NCBI RefSeq assembly: GCF_002483315.1
Contig: NZ_DLHR01000020.1
Location: forward strand, 73,733 to 137,732
Origin: Flavobacterium sp. UBA7663
GTDB taxonomy: Bacteria > Bacteroidota > Bacteroidia > Flavobacteriales > Flavobacteriaceae
Direction: 5' to 3'
DNA: 64,000 nucleotides
The notes below the pieces were generated by a model that had not been told where the DNA came from, made no database searches, and saw nothing but the letters and a program-made list of their open reading frames with translations. Shown piece after piece: positions 26,717 to 34,547 of this stretch. Every line of letters starts with the position of its first letter. Within the stretch, counting starts at the first letter, position 1. The position numbers were made by a program, and so were the translations under genes.

Positions 26717-28201
26717 TTTCCAGTCGGGCATGATGGCAATATCAAATAATTGTAATCTTGTACCTGTTATTCCAACGGAGTATTTAAAAATATTTCTAGC
26801 CGATATTCCATCATTTGATGTACTCACAAAAAGTAATTCAGCTTCATTTGGAGAATATCGAACTTCTAAATCGTTGAAGCCTGCTGGTTTTTGAACATTT
26901 ACTTCTGTTGTTGTATCAGTTAAAAAATCATATTGAAATATTCTTGAATCTAATTGTCGGTAATCAAAACTTTCAAAGCCAGTAATATCTCTTGTAAAAA
27001 CTAATTTGTTATTAGTAACCGATAAATGTAAACCGCTAATCGCACCCATGGTTCCAGAGATTACATTTTCTACGATTATTCCGTTTGAATCAATTACGTA
27101 GATTTCTGTTTCATAACCATTCAAATTATTCATTTTTAGCGCAATAATTGAACTATCAACACTCCAATCACATTCAGAAATGAATTTTCCGTTGGGTGTT
27201 TGAAATATCAATTCTAATCCACTTCCATCGGCATTGATTTTGTACAGTTTATCAAAATTGGAATAAATTAATTGACTTCCGTTGCTTTTCCAACTGAAAT
27301 TATAATAATCCAAATTAAATCCCGCAGCTGGAATTCCGGCTGTGACTTTAAAAACATCAGAACCATCAGGATTCATGGTATAAATATGAGCTTGTCCTCC
27401 AGTCGTTCTCAAAAAAGCAATTTTATTTGCAGGAATATTTTTTCGTGGTCTGAAACTATTGGTTGCATCAGAAGTTATTTGTAGTTCATTTCCAGCATCG
27501 TCAGCAGTGAAAATTACATTGTTGTCAGCTATTTTTCGAGTAAAAAGATAACGTGCATTTGGAAATTCTAATGTTCTAAATGATTGTGTCAAGCTATTTA
27601 CTTCGGGATTTATTCCATCAGAAACAGATACTTCCCAAAAGTATTTGGTACTATAATTTAAACTTGTTAAGTTATAAGATGCTGTTGTAATGTCTTCATA
27701 AATAATAATTTCGTTTGTAATATCATTTCTAAGGGTAATTTTATAAGTTAGTTCGTCATCTTCTGCGTCTGTTGATAGCCAAGTTAAATTAACGCTTAAA
27801 CTTAAATCTTCGGCATTATCGAGTGGTGTTAAAAGTTCTGGAACAGTTGGAGATTGGTTAATTTCTTCAATAGGTTCTAGTTCAAAAACCAATTCGGTTT
27901 CTAATTCTATTAGTACAGTTCCCGCTTCAAATTTAGTAATATAACCATCTTTTCGGGCTTCAAAAGCATAATCTCCTGTTGGTACGTTTTCTATTGTAAA
28001 ATATCCGTCTTCATCAGTAAAAACAGCACTTGTATTAGGATTTGAAGAAACTCGAGCGTTTTCAATTGGCTCAAATGTAACGGCTTCTACTACACGACCA
28101 GTTACCGTTCCAAAACCTGTTTCGTCAATAGTTTCTTCGGAACAAGAATATGAAAGTGCAAGAATTAGTATAAAAAAACTGAATTTATATATTTTGTACA
28201 T
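26714..28201 (-). CDS. Curli-operon lipoprotein: carboxypeptidase-regulatory, FN3-like and TolB-like propeller domains
   Basis: The 495-residue protein has a lipoprotein signal ending LSYSC. A carboxypeptidase-regulatory-like beta sandwich (about 33-110, GTVTGRVVEAVTFEPIENAR) is followed by a fibronectin III-like domain (about 118-215). A C-terminal beta-propeller-like region (about 225-490) carries TolB-style repeats such as IYTMNPDGSDVFKVT and LYKINADGSGLELIF. It starts 3 bases after the csgG stop and is the last gene of the curli operon. This three-domain form has no counterpart in the Escherichia coli csg genes. A surface anchor or assembly role is possible but unproven. Confidence 0.75.
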   Translation of the reverse strand: MYKIYKFSFFILILALSYSCSEETIDETGFGTVTGRVVEAVTFEPIENARVSSNPNTSAVFTDEDGYFTIENVPTGDYAFEARKDGYITKFEAGTVLIELETELVFELEPIEEINQSPTVPELLTPLDNAEDLSLSVNLTWLSTDAEDDELTYKITLRNDITNEIIIYEDITTASYNLTSLNYSTKYFWEVSVSDGINPEVNSLTQSFRTLEFPNARYLFTRKIADNNVIFTADDAGNELQITSDATNSFRPRKNIPANKIAFLRTTGGQAHIYTMNPDGSDVFKVTAGIPAAGFNLDYYNFSWKSNGSQLIYSNFDKLYKINADGSGLELIFQTPNGKFISECDWSVDSSIIALKMNNLNGYETEIYVIDSNGIIVENVISGTMGAISGLHLSVTNNKLVFTRDITGFESFDYRQLDSRIFQYDFLTDTTTEVNVQKPAGFNDLEVRYSPNEAELLFVSTSNDGISARNIFKYSVGITGTRLQLFDIAIMPDWK

Positions 28202-28203
28202 GA

Positions 28204-29634
28204 TTATTTTGTTGTGTTTGAAGTTGCTTCAATAGATAAATCTTTTACGTGTTTTTTAATGGCTTTTTCATCATATTTTTTTCGAGGAAAATAATAGTTT
28301 ACACTGATGAAAAACCGCCAGTAATTGTCATCTCTAATTCCTGATGTAATGTTATCAATTTTATCAGATTGTGTTAAATTGATTTCGCCAAGCATTCGGA
28401 TTCCTAAATTATCGGTTGCTAAATATTCTACACCTACACCTGATTGTAGTTTAAAATAAGGTGATTCATAACTTGATGTTGCTCCTAAACCTGTTCCAAT
28501 GAAAAAAAATGGTGTCAATCTATCATATGGTAAAAAGAGAACTTCAGTATTCAAATCAAAAGAAGTGTGTGCATCATCAAATTTGTTTTTGTTTTTCATC
28601 CAAAATAAATTCACTGAAGTATTAATGCTGAACGTGGGCAAAATGAAATAACGCATTCCAGCACGCAAAGCAGGTTTTAAAACTGCACTTGGATAATCGC
28701 CTTGAATTAATGAACCACCCACGTCTAAGTTGACTCCAAATTTTGCTCTACGTTCTTTGAAATAGCGTTTGTAAAGTAGTGTTGATTCTGATTCTTCTTT
28801 TTCTTTGTTGTATTCGTTTATGACTTCAGTTAATGTTGAAATTGGCGCATTGGCAACCCAAATATTATCTTGAATTCCTTCTACAATTAAACCTTCAACC
28901 GCTTTTTCAATTGCTTCTGTAACGGCTAATTGCAAAGGTTCATTTTTTGTAAAACCCGTTTCAACTTCCAATAATCTTTTAAATTTTACATAGCGAAATA
29001 AACTTGCGTCTAACGATTGTGATAAAATGGTTTTTGAAACATAAATTGTTTTTAGAATTTTTCCATTTTGGGTTGAAACCAATCGAAGATAAACCGTTAC
29101 TCGATCTTGTCTATAACTTGTAGAACTTCCGGCACCAAAATAGCGTGCACCAAAACCACCAGTTATAATATTAGAATCATACGAAACAATTCCGCCTTCT
29201 AATAAAACTCCGGCATAGAGTAGTGGAGTAAGTTGTTGGTCTTTTGTATTTGTATCTTTTAAATATTCTTGACGTGTAGATCTAATGATGTTTCTTTCTT
29301 GTAAAAGATTGGCTAAATTTTCTCGTTCAATTGGAATAAACCATTTTGAATCTTCAAGTGCTTTTATTAAAATAGATGTTGAGCCTTGTGTAACAGCTGT
29401 ACTAAAATTACTTCCATTATCTGAAGGTTTGTATTGCCCCGTTTGGTCTCTAAATTTATACACACCTACAACGATTTGTTCTTTTGGTGGTGGTAATGAT
29501 TTTAATGATAGAGTAGCAGGTGTTCCTTCCCCATAAGAAGCTTTTTGAACGGTAAGCGGCTGATTAAAATAGGCTCCGCAACTGCTTAATAGAATAAATA
29601 AACTGCAACCAACTATTTTTATGCTTGTTTTCAT
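28204..29634 (-). CDS. csgG: Curli secretion channel CsgG with C-terminal beta-barrel-like extension
   Basis: The lipoprotein signal ends LLSSC. Residues about 45-270 align clearly with Escherichia coli CsgG: VGVYKFRDQTGQYKP, SNFSTAVTQGST, SKWFIPIERENLANLLQER, GGFGARYFG and SKTILSQSLDAS. CsgG forms the nonameric outer-membrane pore that exports curlin. At 476 residues it is about 200 longer than the E. coli protein. The extra part (about 300-455) alternates hydrophobic beta segments (VGGSLIQGDYPS, FFFIGTGLGATSS, YWRFFISVNYYF), like a small outer-membrane barrel. In the eyelet loop Asn-Phe of SNF is kept, but the preceding tyrosine of E. coli is missing. Confidence 0.92.
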   Translation of the reverse strand: MKTSIKIVGCSLFILLSSCGAYFNQPLTVQKASYGEGTPATLSLKSLPPPKEQIVVGVYKFRDQTGQYKPSDNGSNFSTAVTQGSTSILIKALEDSKWFIPIERENLANLLQERNIIRSTRQEYLKDTNTKDQQLTPLLYAGVLLEGGIVSYDSNIITGGFGARYFGAGSSTSYRQDRVTVYLRLVSTQNGKILKTIYVSKTILSQSLDASLFRYVKFKRLLEVETGFTKNEPLQLAVTEAIEKAVEGLIVEGIQDNIWVANAPISTLTEVINEYNKEKEESESTLLYKRYFKERRAKFGVNLDVGGSLIQGDYPSAVLKPALRAGMRYFILPTFSINTSVNLFWMKNKNKFDDAHTSFDLNTEVLFLPYDRLTPFFFIGTGLGATSSYESPYFKLQSGVGVEYLATDNLGIRMLGEINLTQSDKIDNITSGIRDDNYWRFFISVNYYFPRKKYDEKAIKKHVKDLSIEATSNTTK

Positions 29635-29710
29635 GTGTTTTGTTTTTAGTAAAAGAACACGTGTAAGCTAAATTTTGATAAACTTTAGGGCAGTTTATGT
29701 TTGAAGGAAT

Positions 29711-30148
29711 TTAATTTCTGGGAATAATAACTTGAGTTTCTTCACCTGTCAGAATGTCTAAAATATTGACGACTAAGCCTAAGTTAGACTCATATAATTC
29801 AACTGATAAACTTCCAAAAGTATATACACCATTTTGAGTTCCAGAGCCAGTGCCATCTCCTGTTCCAGAAGTTCCAGTACCAAATTGATTATCAAAAAGT
29901 TCTCTTGATAAATAACTTAATAATTGTGAATTCAAGTTGTCTCTAAAGCGTTCTAAATCAGATTGTTGTTTGTAATCATCATCACCATCAGGGTCTTTTA
30001 ATAAATTTTGTGACTCGGCTGAACTTAACATCCATTGATAATTGAATGTATCGCCACCAAATGCTGGGTTTTTTGGTTTATAAACTAAGTTTTGTGCTAC
30101 TGAAAAACCGATAAAAAAACAAGCGAATAGTGTTATGTACGTTTTCAT
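29711..30148 (-). CDS. csgF: Curli assembly factor CsgF
   Basis: The 145-residue secreted protein (signal MKTYITLFACFFIGFSVAQ) has the CsgF N-terminal signature LVYKPKNPAFGG followed by the helix SSAESQN. In E. coli this part plugs into the CsgG pore and couples secretion to nucleation. The C-terminal beta domain (SLSVELYESNLGLVVNILD) also matches. Between them lies a Gly/Thr-rich linker (about 91-107, GTGTSGTGDGTGSG) that the E. coli protein lacks. It lies 10 bases after csgE in the operon and 76 bases before csgG. Confidence 0.9.
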   Translation of the reverse strand: MKTYITLFACFFIGFSVAQNLVYKPKNPAFGGDTFNYQWMLSSAESQNLLKDPDGDDDYKQQSDLERFRDNLNSQLLSYLSRELFDNQFGTGTSGTGDGTGSGTQNGVYTFGSLSVELYESNLGLVVNILDILTGEETQVIIPRN

Positions 30149-30158
30149 TTTTATTGTT

Positions 30159-30884
30159 TTAATATTGTTCGATTCTGTTTTTTAGTTTTTCTAAATCTTT
30201 GAAGTATTTCTTTGTAATTTGAATGGCTTCTTCGGCTTTTTGAGAAAGAAATTCTTCATTTGGATTTGCAATAAATTCTGAAATTAACTTGTTGTCTATT
30301 GTTATTTTTAGAATTGTTGTTCTTCCGATGTTGAGTTGTTCTTCAATTTGTACAATTTGATTTCCTTTTATAGCTTCAGAATTGTATTTTGAAAAATATA
30401 TGTCGTAAAAATCTTTTCCTACTTTGGTTTTGGTATCGTCTGAAACAATGCCCGTAATTTCAAGTTCGGCTTCATTTTTATTTAAAGCTTCACTTTTTTT
30501 TTCCTCTACAATAATTCGGTCTTTTCCAACCATAACATCATTATCGTCATAAATTAAGAGTAGAATTATAATTTCATCTTTAGTACTTTGATTGATTTTT
30601 GTTGTTGAAAGTATTTTTTTCTCATTAGGATTTAACGTAAACTCACCATTTTGAGAATTGTTTGATGTGTTTGCCGTTTGCTTATTTTTTTTGATGACCG
30701 ACAAGGTGTATGATAAATTTTTCATGCCGTCATCAAGATTTTCAGCTGTTCCTGTAACCGAAACCATTTCTTCAAAATAACTCAATTCTATTTTAGCTTT
30801 TACTTCGGTATTCAAAATTTGAGCATGAAGTATTGCACTAAAAAATAGCGAGAAAATTAGAATATATATTCGATTTCGTTTCAT
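30159..30884 (-). CDS. csgE: CsgE-type curli specificity factor with an N-terminal CsgH-like domain
   Basis: The 241-residue secreted protein has two domains after its signal peptide (to about residue 22). The C-terminal part (about 135-241) matches CsgE, the periplasmic adaptor that caps CsgG and selects curlins: LEITGIVSDDTKTKVGKDFYD, then TTILKITIDNKLISEF and the final helix. The N-terminal part (about 25-125) is a beta-sandwich-like segment with NTSNNSQNGEFTLNPNEKK. This resembles the CsgH/CsgC-type amyloid inhibitors known from alphaproteobacteria. E. coli CsgE is only 129 residues. The CsgE call is firm; the CsgH-like call is inference. Its start overlaps the csgB stop by 4 bases. Confidence 0.85.
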   Translation of the reverse strand: MKRNRIYILIFSLFFSAILHAQILNTEVKAKIELSYFEEMVSVTGTAENLDDGMKNLSYTLSVIKKNKQTANTSNNSQNGEFTLNPNEKKILSTTKINQSTKDEIIILLLIYDDNDVMVGKDRIIVEEKKSEALNKNEAELEITGIVSDDTKTKVGKDFYDIYFSKYNSEAIKGNQIVQIEEQLNIGRTTILKITIDNKLISEFIANPNEEFLSQKAEEAIQITKKYFKDLEKLKNRIEQY

Positions 30885-31363
30885 CTGTTAATTACGATTA
30901 CTGATGCGTTATTTCCGTTGATTTGAATTTTTAAATTTTCTGATATTGTGTTACTTCCAAAACTTGTAATTCGGTTATTATCACCATTTTGAATGTAGTG
31001 ATTGTCAATTGTATTGTAATTTCCTATCGACATTTCATGGATTGTATTTCCATTTCCATTTTGAATAATAAATTCGTTTACTTCAGCTTCAACTCTGTAA
31101 ATATCGGTCGAATTAAAATGTCCGTTTTGATATAGTTGAATGAGTGATTGATTGGCAATAATGGTATTTTGATTGAAATTTTGATTTCCTATTTGTGTAA
31201 TTATAGTAATATTAGTGTGGGTTTGAGGAATAATTGATGTTAGTTTATAATCAATAAGATTTTGATTTATTATCGCTATTTCTGTTTGTGTATTTTCTTG
31301 CGAAACAGCAGCAAAGCAGATTAGCAAAAATATAATGGCGATTATTTTTTTTAGATTTTTCAT
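30881..31363 (-). CDS. csgB: CsgB-like minor curlin (nucleator candidate)
   Basis: The 160-residue secreted protein (signal MKNLKKIIAIIFLLICFAAVSQ) is rich in Asn, Gln and Ile. It carries irregular curlin-like strand repeats of the QxGxxN type, for example ITQIGNQNFNQN, IQNGNGNTIHEM and IQNGDNNRITSF. It is less regular than the CsgA next to it and hydrophobic at the C-terminus (ASVIVINR), as expected for a membrane-bound nucleator. It is translationally coupled to csgE by a 4-base overlap. It is assigned as CsgB by context and composition. Confidence 0.8.
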   Translation of the reverse strand: MKNLKKIIAIIFLLICFAAVSQENTQTEIAIINQNLIDYKLTSIIPQTHTNITIITQIGNQNFNQNTIIANQSLIQLYQNGHFNSTDIYRVEAEVNEFIIQNGNGNTIHEMSIGNYNTIDNHYIQNGDNNRITSFGSNTISENLKIQINGNNASVIVINR

Positions 31364-31457
31364 ATGTTAAAACTTCATTTATCATACATAGGTAACATAT
31401 AGTATCGCTTGCTTGTATTTGTTAACTCAAACTTTTGTTGTTAGCGATTTCATATAA

Positions 31458-31496
31458 TAAAAATGAGACAAGCAAGAAAAGCTCACTTGTCTCATT
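31458..31496 (-). terminator. Intra-operon terminator/attenuator between csgA and csgB
   Basis: Perfect 11-bp arms AATGAGACAAG (31462-31472) and complement (31486-31496) with a 13-base loop, followed on the minus strand by a T-rich tract. It stands 10 bases after the csgA stop, inside the 143-base gap before csgB. It should end most csgA transcripts and let some read through, or force csgB to use its own promoter. Confidence 0.8.
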
Positions 31497-31506
31497 AATA
31501 AAAAAA

Positions 31507-32325
31507 TTAGTTAGATTGATTTACTAAAGAAAGGTTTCCAACTCCAGTTTGGTTAACAAAACTCATGTGTAATTGACCAGTTTGATTTGTCCAAGCAGTA
31601 TTTAACGAACCATCTTGTTGGATGTAAGAGAAATTTCCTTCACCAGCTTGAGTAGTTATAGCTAAATTATTTTGACCATCTTGATCATGAATTACCATGT
31701 TATCTTCACCTAATTGTAATTGATAAGAAGCATTTCCTTCTCCAACTTGTAGTGTTAATCCAGTGTTGTCATCACCAACTTGAATTTGTGATGAGTAATT
31801 GTCTTCACCAAATTGAATTGCGGTTGCACTATTGTCATCGCCTAATTGAGTTTGATCAGCAGTATTATCTTCTCCAATTTGTAAAATGGAAGCAGTATTG
31901 TCTAATCCAACTTGTAAAACGTTAGCTTCGTTAGCAATTCCAAATTGAACAACTGTAGAGCTATTTCTTCTACCATATTGATCAATATCAGAATCATTTC
32001 CTAAACCTACTTGAGTTACATCGGCTTCATTTCTTCTACCGTCTTGATTTACGTTAGAATAATTTGCGATGCCTAATTGGTCTACTTTGGCATCATTTCG
32101 TCTACCTAATTGGTCAATTTCTGAACCGTTTAGAATACCAACTTGATCAACTTCTGCTTCATTGTAGCGTCCATCTTGATCAACATCTGAACCATTTAAC
32201 AATCCGAATTGGTCTACATTAGACATGTTTCCTAAACCTGTTTGGTTTACTACACTAAGATTGGCTTGTGCAAACATTGCAACACCAAACAACATCACGG
32301 AGATGTTTAAAACAACTTTTTTCAT
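31507..32325 (-). CDS. csgA: CsgA-like major curlin with about 23 strand repeats
   Basis: The 272-residue secreted amyloid subunit has a signal peptide (MKKVVLNISVMLFGVAMFAQ). It is then built almost wholly of 11-residue units, consensus xxxVxQxGxxN, about 22 complete copies (residues 23-264) and a partial last one. E. coli CsgA has five 22-residue repeats, each equal to two such units, so this protein is about twice as long. In units 2-10 the residues after Gly alternate hydrophobic (LL, IL, IA, LG) and basic (RY, RR), giving a 22-residue super-period. Units 12-17 are acidic (GEDN, GDDN). It should polymerise outside the cell into curli-type fibres for adhesion and biofilm. Confidence 0.92.
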   Translation of the reverse strand: MKKVVLNISVMLFGVAMFAQANLSVVNQTGLGNMSNVDQFGLLNGSDVDQDGRYNEAEVDQVGILNGSEIDQLGRRNDAKVDQLGIANYSNVNQDGRRNEADVTQVGLGNDSDIDQYGRRNSSTVVQFGIANEANVLQVGLDNTASILQIGEDNTADQTQLGDDNSATAIQFGEDNYSSQIQVGDDNTGLTLQVGEGNASYQLQLGEDNMVIHDQDGQNNLAITTQAGEGNFSYIQQDGSLNTAWTNQTGQLHMSFVNQTGVGNLSLVNQSN

Positions 32326-32448
32326 AATTTATATATTTAATTGGTTATTAAATTCAATATAAAATGCGACCAAAGAAGTAAGGAAAGTTGTTTTAATTAA
32401 TGGAGTTTATCCATTTGTAGTGTGGGGCAAAATGTTTATTATTTTTGT

Positions 32449-32456
32449 CAAAATTA
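32449..32456 (-). promoter_or_regulatory. Weak candidate -7 box for csgA
   Basis: On the minus strand this reads TAATTTTG, matching the Bacteroidota -7 consensus TAnnTTTG, about 124 bases before the csgA ATG. No convincing -33 element precedes it, and such AT-rich DNA gives matches by chance. Confidence 0.25.
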
Positions 32457-32587
32457 TATAGAATATTTAATTATAAAAATTTTTATCAGTTAATTTTTTA
32501 ATTATTTAGCAATTTTTCTACGAATTGTTTAAAATCATAGATAAAGTGCTTGTTTTTTATAAATGTCTCAATAATAAAGTATTAAAT

Positions 32588-32622
32588 AAAAAACGCCTCA
32601 ATCACTTGAGGCGTTTTTTTAT
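32588..32622 (-). terminator. Rho-independent terminator after the OmpA-family gene
   Basis: Eleven-bp arms AAACGCCTCAA (32591-32601) and complement (32606-32616), with a 4-base loop and A/T tracts both sides. It isolates the OmpA gene from the curli operon. Confidence 0.88.
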
Positions 32623-32636
32623 ATTTTAAAGGTAAA

Positions 32637-33473
32637 TTATTTCCCTTCTAAGTTTTTCATTTCCTTTTCTAACATATCGTAGAATTGGTCAATTTTTGGC
32701 ATAATTATAATGCGAGTTCTTCTGTTTTTTGCTCTGTTTGCAGGAGAATCATTTTCCACTAAAGGAATATATGAACTTCTTCCAGCAGGAATTAATTGTT
32801 TTGGGCTAACTCCTAACTCTTTATGTAAAACTCTCACAATTGAAGTGGCTCTTTTTACCGATAAATCCCAGTTGTCTAATAAAACAGCATTTTTGATTGG
32901 CACATTATCCGTGTGACCTTCAACCATACATTCAAAGTCTGGTTTGCTGTTGATTACTTTAGCCACTTTACCTAAAACACCTTTTGCTTTATCACTTACT
33001 TCGTAACTTCCCGATTTGAATAATAAATTATCTGCAATCGAAATCATTACCACACCTTTTTCAACATTGATGTTAATGTCTGGATCGTCGATTCCTACTT
33101 CACGTTTTAAACTAGTAACTAAAGCTAAAGTAACACTGTCTTTTTTAGTTAAAGCGTCTTGTAAACGTGTGATTTTTAAATCTTTTTCTTTTAAACTTTC
33201 TAATGATTTTTCAAGATTTTCAGCCCCTTTTGTAGTTAAAGTGGTCAAATTCCCCATGTTATTGATTAAGTCAGTGTTATTTTTCTTAAGAAAATCAACT
33301 TGACTAGCCAACGCTTCTCTTTCTGTTAAACAAGTGTTTAATTTAACCGTTGCGGTGTTTAATAAATCTTGAATCTCTTTGTTTTTAGCCTCTAATTCGG
33401 TGAATTTCTTTTTTGAAACACACGAACTTAATGAAATAGCGGCTACTGCGGCGAATAACATTACTCTTCTCAT
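32637..33473 (-). CDS. OmpA-family peptidoglycan-binding lipoprotein
   Basis: The 278-residue protein has a lipoprotein signal ending SLSSC, a coiled-coil stretch (about 25-120) and a C-terminal OmpA/MotB domain (about 140-275). That domain carries the peptidoglycan-binding motifs VEGHTDNVPI, NWDLSVKRATSIVRVL and the final NRAKNRRTRIIIMP. It should anchor the outer membrane to the cell wall from the periplasmic side. It lies 69 bases after the glycosyltransferase gene and may share its transcript. Confidence 0.92.
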   Translation of the reverse strand: MRRVMLFAAVAAISLSSCVSKKKFTELEAKNKEIQDLLNTATVKLNTCLTEREALASQVDFLKKNNTDLINNMGNLTTLTTKGAENLEKSLESLKEKDLKITRLQDALTKKDSVTLALVTSLKREVGIDDPDININVEKGVVMISIADNLLFKSGSYEVSDKAKGVLGKVAKVINSKPDFECMVEGHTDNVPIKNAVLLDNWDLSVKRATSIVRVLHKELGVSPKQLIPAGRSSYIPLVENDSPANRAKNRRTRIIIMPKIDQFYDMLEKEMKNLEGK

Positions 33474-33542
33474 ACGATAATTATTTTTTACAAAATTAAA
33501 TGGAAATTGTTAAAAAATAGCTTTTTTAAACCTAAACTATTG

Positions 33543-34547
33543 TTAAAAAAGGTCAGCAAAGACCTTGCCATTCTTGATAAAGTAACGATAAACGATGCTG
33601 TTTATTTTGTAGTAATTAGATTTTTGAGTTGTATTACGTTTCTTATAAAATTGAAATACAAGGTGATAAAAAGCAAAATGTGCTTGAATAATTGCCCAAC
33701 AATGTTTGAATTTACCTTTCAAAATAAATTGAATTCCTGCTAAACCATCTAAACACAAGCGTATAAATAGGATTGGAAACAATTGATTTTTAGGTAAATT
33801 CTTAGTCAACATTAACAACGAATTTCTAAAATTTAAAAACGTTTTTCTTGGGTTTCCTTCGTTTAAAGTCGCACCACCAACGTGATACACGATTGATTTT
33901 GAAGTGTATTTTATTTTGTAACCTAAATTAAAAGCTCTCCAACACAAATCAATTTCTTCCTGATGGGCAAAGAAATCATCATCAAAACCTTTTAGTTTTC
34001 GATAGACTTCTTTTCTAATAAAAAAACAAGCACCAGTTGCCCAAAAAATTTCAATCTCGTCATCATATTGATTTTTGTCTTCTTCAACCGTGTCAAAAAT
34101 TCGTCCACGACAAAACGGATAACCAAATTTATCAATAAAACCACCAGCGCCACCAGCGTATTCAAAATGGGTTTTCTTTTTGAAATCTAATAATTTAGGT
34201 TGAATAATTGCAGTTTCAGGTTGATTTTCAAAAATTTTTAAGATAGGAACAAGCCAATTTTCAGTTACTTCAATATCGGAATTCACTAAAGCGTAATATT
34301 CTTCTTCAACAAATTGCAACGCTTCATTATAGCCTTTTGCAAAACCAAAATTTCCCGTATTTTGAATGATTTTAACCGATGGAAATTGGTTTTGGATTAC
34401 TTCAATAGATGTATCGGTCGAAGCATTATCAGCTACATAAATCGTAGCTTCATCAGAAAATGCCATTACCGAAGGCAAAAACTGTTCTAACAATTTGGCA
34501 CCGTTCCAATTCAATATGACTACTGCTATTTTTTTATTTTTTTTCAT
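33543..34547 (-). CDS. Family 2 glycosyltransferase (rhamnosyltransferase-like)
   Basis: The 334-residue GT-A enzyme begins with VVILNWNGAKLLEQFLPSV, then DNASTDTS and NTGNFGFAKGYNEAL. The acidic metal-binding region is NSDIEVTENWL, and GFDDDFFAHQEEIDLCWRA is the acceptor/catalytic segment. The layout matches GT2 enzymes of the rhamnosyltransferase (WbbL) type that add a sugar from a nucleotide donor to a surface polysaccharide. There is one weak hydrophobic segment near the C-terminus. It overlaps the upstream lipoprotein gene by 4 bases. Donor and acceptor are unknown; no polysaccharide cluster surrounds it. Confidence 0.9.
   Translation of the reverse strand: MKKNKKIAVVILNWNGAKLLEQFLPSVMAFSDEATIYVADNASTDTSIEVIQNQFPSVKIIQNTGNFGFAKGYNEALQFVEEEYYALVNSDIEVTENWLVPILKIFENQPETAIIQPKLLDFKKKTHFEYAGGAGGFIDKFGYPFCRGRIFDTVEEDKNQYDDEIEIFWATGACFFIRKEVYRKLKGFDDDFFAHQEEIDLCWRAFNLGYKIKYTSKSIVYHVGGATLNEGNPRKTFLNFRNSLLMLTKNLPKNQLFPILFIRLCLDGLAGIQFILKGKFKHCWAIIQAHFAFYHLVFQFYKKRNTTQKSNYYKINSIVYRYFIKNGKVFADLF

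Larger units (their letters stand above)
32326..32636. other. Gene-free stretch upstream of csgA
   Basis: These 311 bases hold the csgA 5' region on the right-to-left strand and the terminator of the OmpA gene at its far end (32588-32622). The middle part is very AT-rich and contains no ORF of note. A candidate csgA promoter element lies at 32449-32456. The long leader (about 120 bases) could carry regulation that I cannot define. Confidence 0.6.

Noticed and set aside
31507..32325. Regular 33/66-base repeats that could suggest a CRISPR array.
   Set aside because: They encode the curlin repeats in one open frame with a signal peptide, vary at third positions, and have no constant repeat/unique spacer pattern.
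26651..32350. An 18-bp direct match (ATATTTAATTGGTTATTA) between 26651-26668 and 32333-32350, at the two ends of the curli operon.
   Set aside because: It is nearly pure A/T, and among all pairs of positions in 64 kb of such DNA one match of this length is expected by chance. The two copies are in unrelated positions (after a gene versus before a start).
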